A stretch of DNA of 6,552 nucleotides from an uncultured Pseudoxanthomonas sp. (GTDB lineage: Bacteria > Pseudomonadota > Gammaproteobacteria > Xanthomonadales > Xanthomonadaceae): positions 1-6,552 of the forward strand of contig CALJUL010000113.1 of assembly GCA_937975725.1 (NCBI GenBank). The letters run 5' to 3'. Below, piece by piece: positions 5,731 to 6,552 of the stretch; within the stretch, counting starts at the first letter, position 1; each line of letters opens with the position of its first letter. The translations under genes were made by a program, and so were the position numbers. The notes beneath the pieces are model-generated. The model ran no database searches. It was not told where the DNA came from and worked only from the letters and a program-made list of their open reading frames with translations.

Positions 5731-6456
5731 CTAGACGGACAAGCGCTGCGTGGCGGCATCGAAGGCATCGCGCAGGGCCGGTGATGCGGGGGCGGCGTGC
5801 CATGCGGCCACGGCCTGTTCGAGCGCGGCGGCGCCGACGAAGCCGCAACTGGCGCGCAGCTTGTGCAGGCTTGCGCGCAGCGCGCTGTCGTCCTGCCGGT
5901 CGAACGCCGCCAGGCAGGCGGCGCGGGCGGCGGGCAGTTCGGCCAGGAAGAGCTGGCGCAACTGCGCCACGTGTTCGCGCCGGCCTCCCAGTGCCTTCAG
6001 TGCGATCTCGTCGTCCCAGTCCATGGCCGCCGCAGGCGTGCCGGGTAATGCGTGGTCCGGGGCCGGGTGGGCATTCCGCGCAGGCGGCGCCAGCGTTTCG
6101 CGCGCGCTGCGCTGCAACTGCGCCACGCCCAGCGGCTTGACCAGCACTTCGGCGAAGCCCGCGTGCAGCAGATGCGCGCGCAGCTCCGGCGAAGGATCGG
6201 CCGTGTGCGCGAGGGCCGGCGTCCGCGGCGAACCGGCCCGCAGGCGGGCCAGCAGTGCGACGCCGTCGCCGTCGGGCAGGTGGGCATCCAGCAGCCAGAG
6301 GTCGAAGCAAGAGGGCAGCGCCTGCGCTTCGGCGCAGGAGGTCGCGGCCACGACTTCGGCCGGCAGCGCCTCCAGCGCGGCGACCATGAAATGGCTGCTG
6401 ACGGGATCGTCCTCCACCAGCAGCAGGCGGGGCTTCATGCCTGCAGGGTCCGACAT
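5731..6456 (-). CDS. REC–Hpt phosphorelay protein (response regulator with C-terminal Hpt domain)
   Basis: A 241-residue protein with a receiver domain (about 8–118), a Pro/Ala-rich linker (about 121–145) and a histidine phosphotransfer domain (about 146–240). In REC, Glu15, Asp16 and Asp17 form the acidic pocket, Asp57 (in LLDAHLPDGDG) is the phosphoacceptor, and Thr85 and Lys107 complete the site. In Hpt, His198 in the helix LHKLRASCGFVGA is the phosphoacceptor. There is no kinase core, DNA-binding domain or membrane segment. It is therefore inferred to be a cytoplasmic intermediate passing phosphate from a partner kinase to another regulator. It resembles the C-terminal part of BarA/RpfC-type hybrid kinases. 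ATG 6456 has AAGGCAG about 10 nt upstream; the in-frame ATG at 6438 is a possible alternative. It is convergent to recO, and its partner kinase is not in the window. Confidence 0.88.
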   Translation of the reverse strand: MSDPAGMKPRLLLVEDDPVSSHFMVAALEALPAEVVAATSCAEAQALPSCFDLWLLDAHLPDGDGVALLARLRAGSPRTPALAHTADPSPELRAHLLHAGFAEVLVKPLGVAQLQRSARETLAPPARNAHPAPDHALPGTPAAAMDWDDEIALKALGGRREHVAQLRQLFLAELPAARAACLAAFDRQDDSALRASLHKLRASCGFVGAAALEQAVAAWHAAPASPALRDAFDAATQRLSV

Positions 6457-6493
6457 GGGAATGCTGCCTTGCGTGTCCTGGGGGGATGGTAGC

Positions 6494-6552
6494 GGGAAAA
6501 GTGGGTGGAGCGGGAAACAGGGAGTAGGGGGCAGGGAACGGGGGAATGAGGT
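6494..6552 (+). repeat. G-rich heptad array, cut by right edge
   Basis: The + strand carries repeated G-rich units: GGGAAAA (6494–6500), then GGGAAAC (6512–6518), GGGAGTA (6520–6526), GGGGGCA (6527–6533), GGGAACG (6534–6540) and GGGGAATG (6541–6548). They match the left-arm units of the two operon repeats. Any opposing C-rich arm would lie beyond the window. Bases 6512–6544 also fit a G-quadruplex pattern: five runs of at least three G with loops of 2–5 nt. The array is about 40 nt upstream of the REC–Hpt start, on the template strand for that gene. No convincing −35/−10 pair is visible here. Confidence 0.6.

Noticed and set aside
5797..6492. + strand open frames opposite the REC–Hpt gene
   Set aside because: The − strand frame has complete REC and Hpt active sites. 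The + strand translations are low-complexity and match no family.

Overview
The window carries a conserved gammaproteobacterial housekeeping operon on the + strand: lepA (cut by the left edge), lepB, a small DUF4845 membrane protein, rnc, era and recO. It is followed by a repeat-rich junction and a convergent − strand gene for a REC–Hpt phosphorelay protein. The DNA is strongly GC-rich, with G or C at most third codon positions. The gene order, the GTAG-type REP palindrome and the GGGAACG-like heptad repeats point to the Xanthomonadaceae/Lysobacteraceae (Lysobacter, Luteimonas, Pseudoxanthomonas, Stenotrophomonas or relatives). The genus cannot be fixed from the window alone.

Layout. 1–1654: lepA, lacking about 47 N-terminal codons. 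1655–1772: spacer almost filled by an inverted-arm repeat. 1773–2567: lepB. 2602–2979: DUF4845 protein. 2984–3646: rnc, TTG start. 3666–4604: era, GTG start. 4605–4743: spacer filled by a second copy of the same repeat class. 4744–5478: recO. 5479–5730: non-coding junction with a GTAG REP palindrome, a long dyad of roughly 10-bp units and small overlapping hairpins. 5731–6456 (− strand): REC–Hpt protein. 6457–6552: its upstream region, containing a third G-rich heptad array cut by the right edge.

How the genes work together. LepA (EF4) acts on translating ribosomes. LepB removes signal peptides from exported proteins. RNase III and Era both act on rRNA and ribosome assembly. RecO loads RecA during recombinational repair. 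The short lepB–DUF4845–rnc–era spacings (34, 4 and 19 nt) suggest co-transcription, and rnc and era appear to depend partly on translational coupling.

The genes themselves are ordinary core genes. The most interesting content is in the spacers: three related G-rich heptad elements, two of which bracket lepB–era, and a separate dyad with the same design (short tandem units in two opposed arms). I found no mobile-element gene, CRISPR array, tRNA, rRNA or clearly novel protein system.
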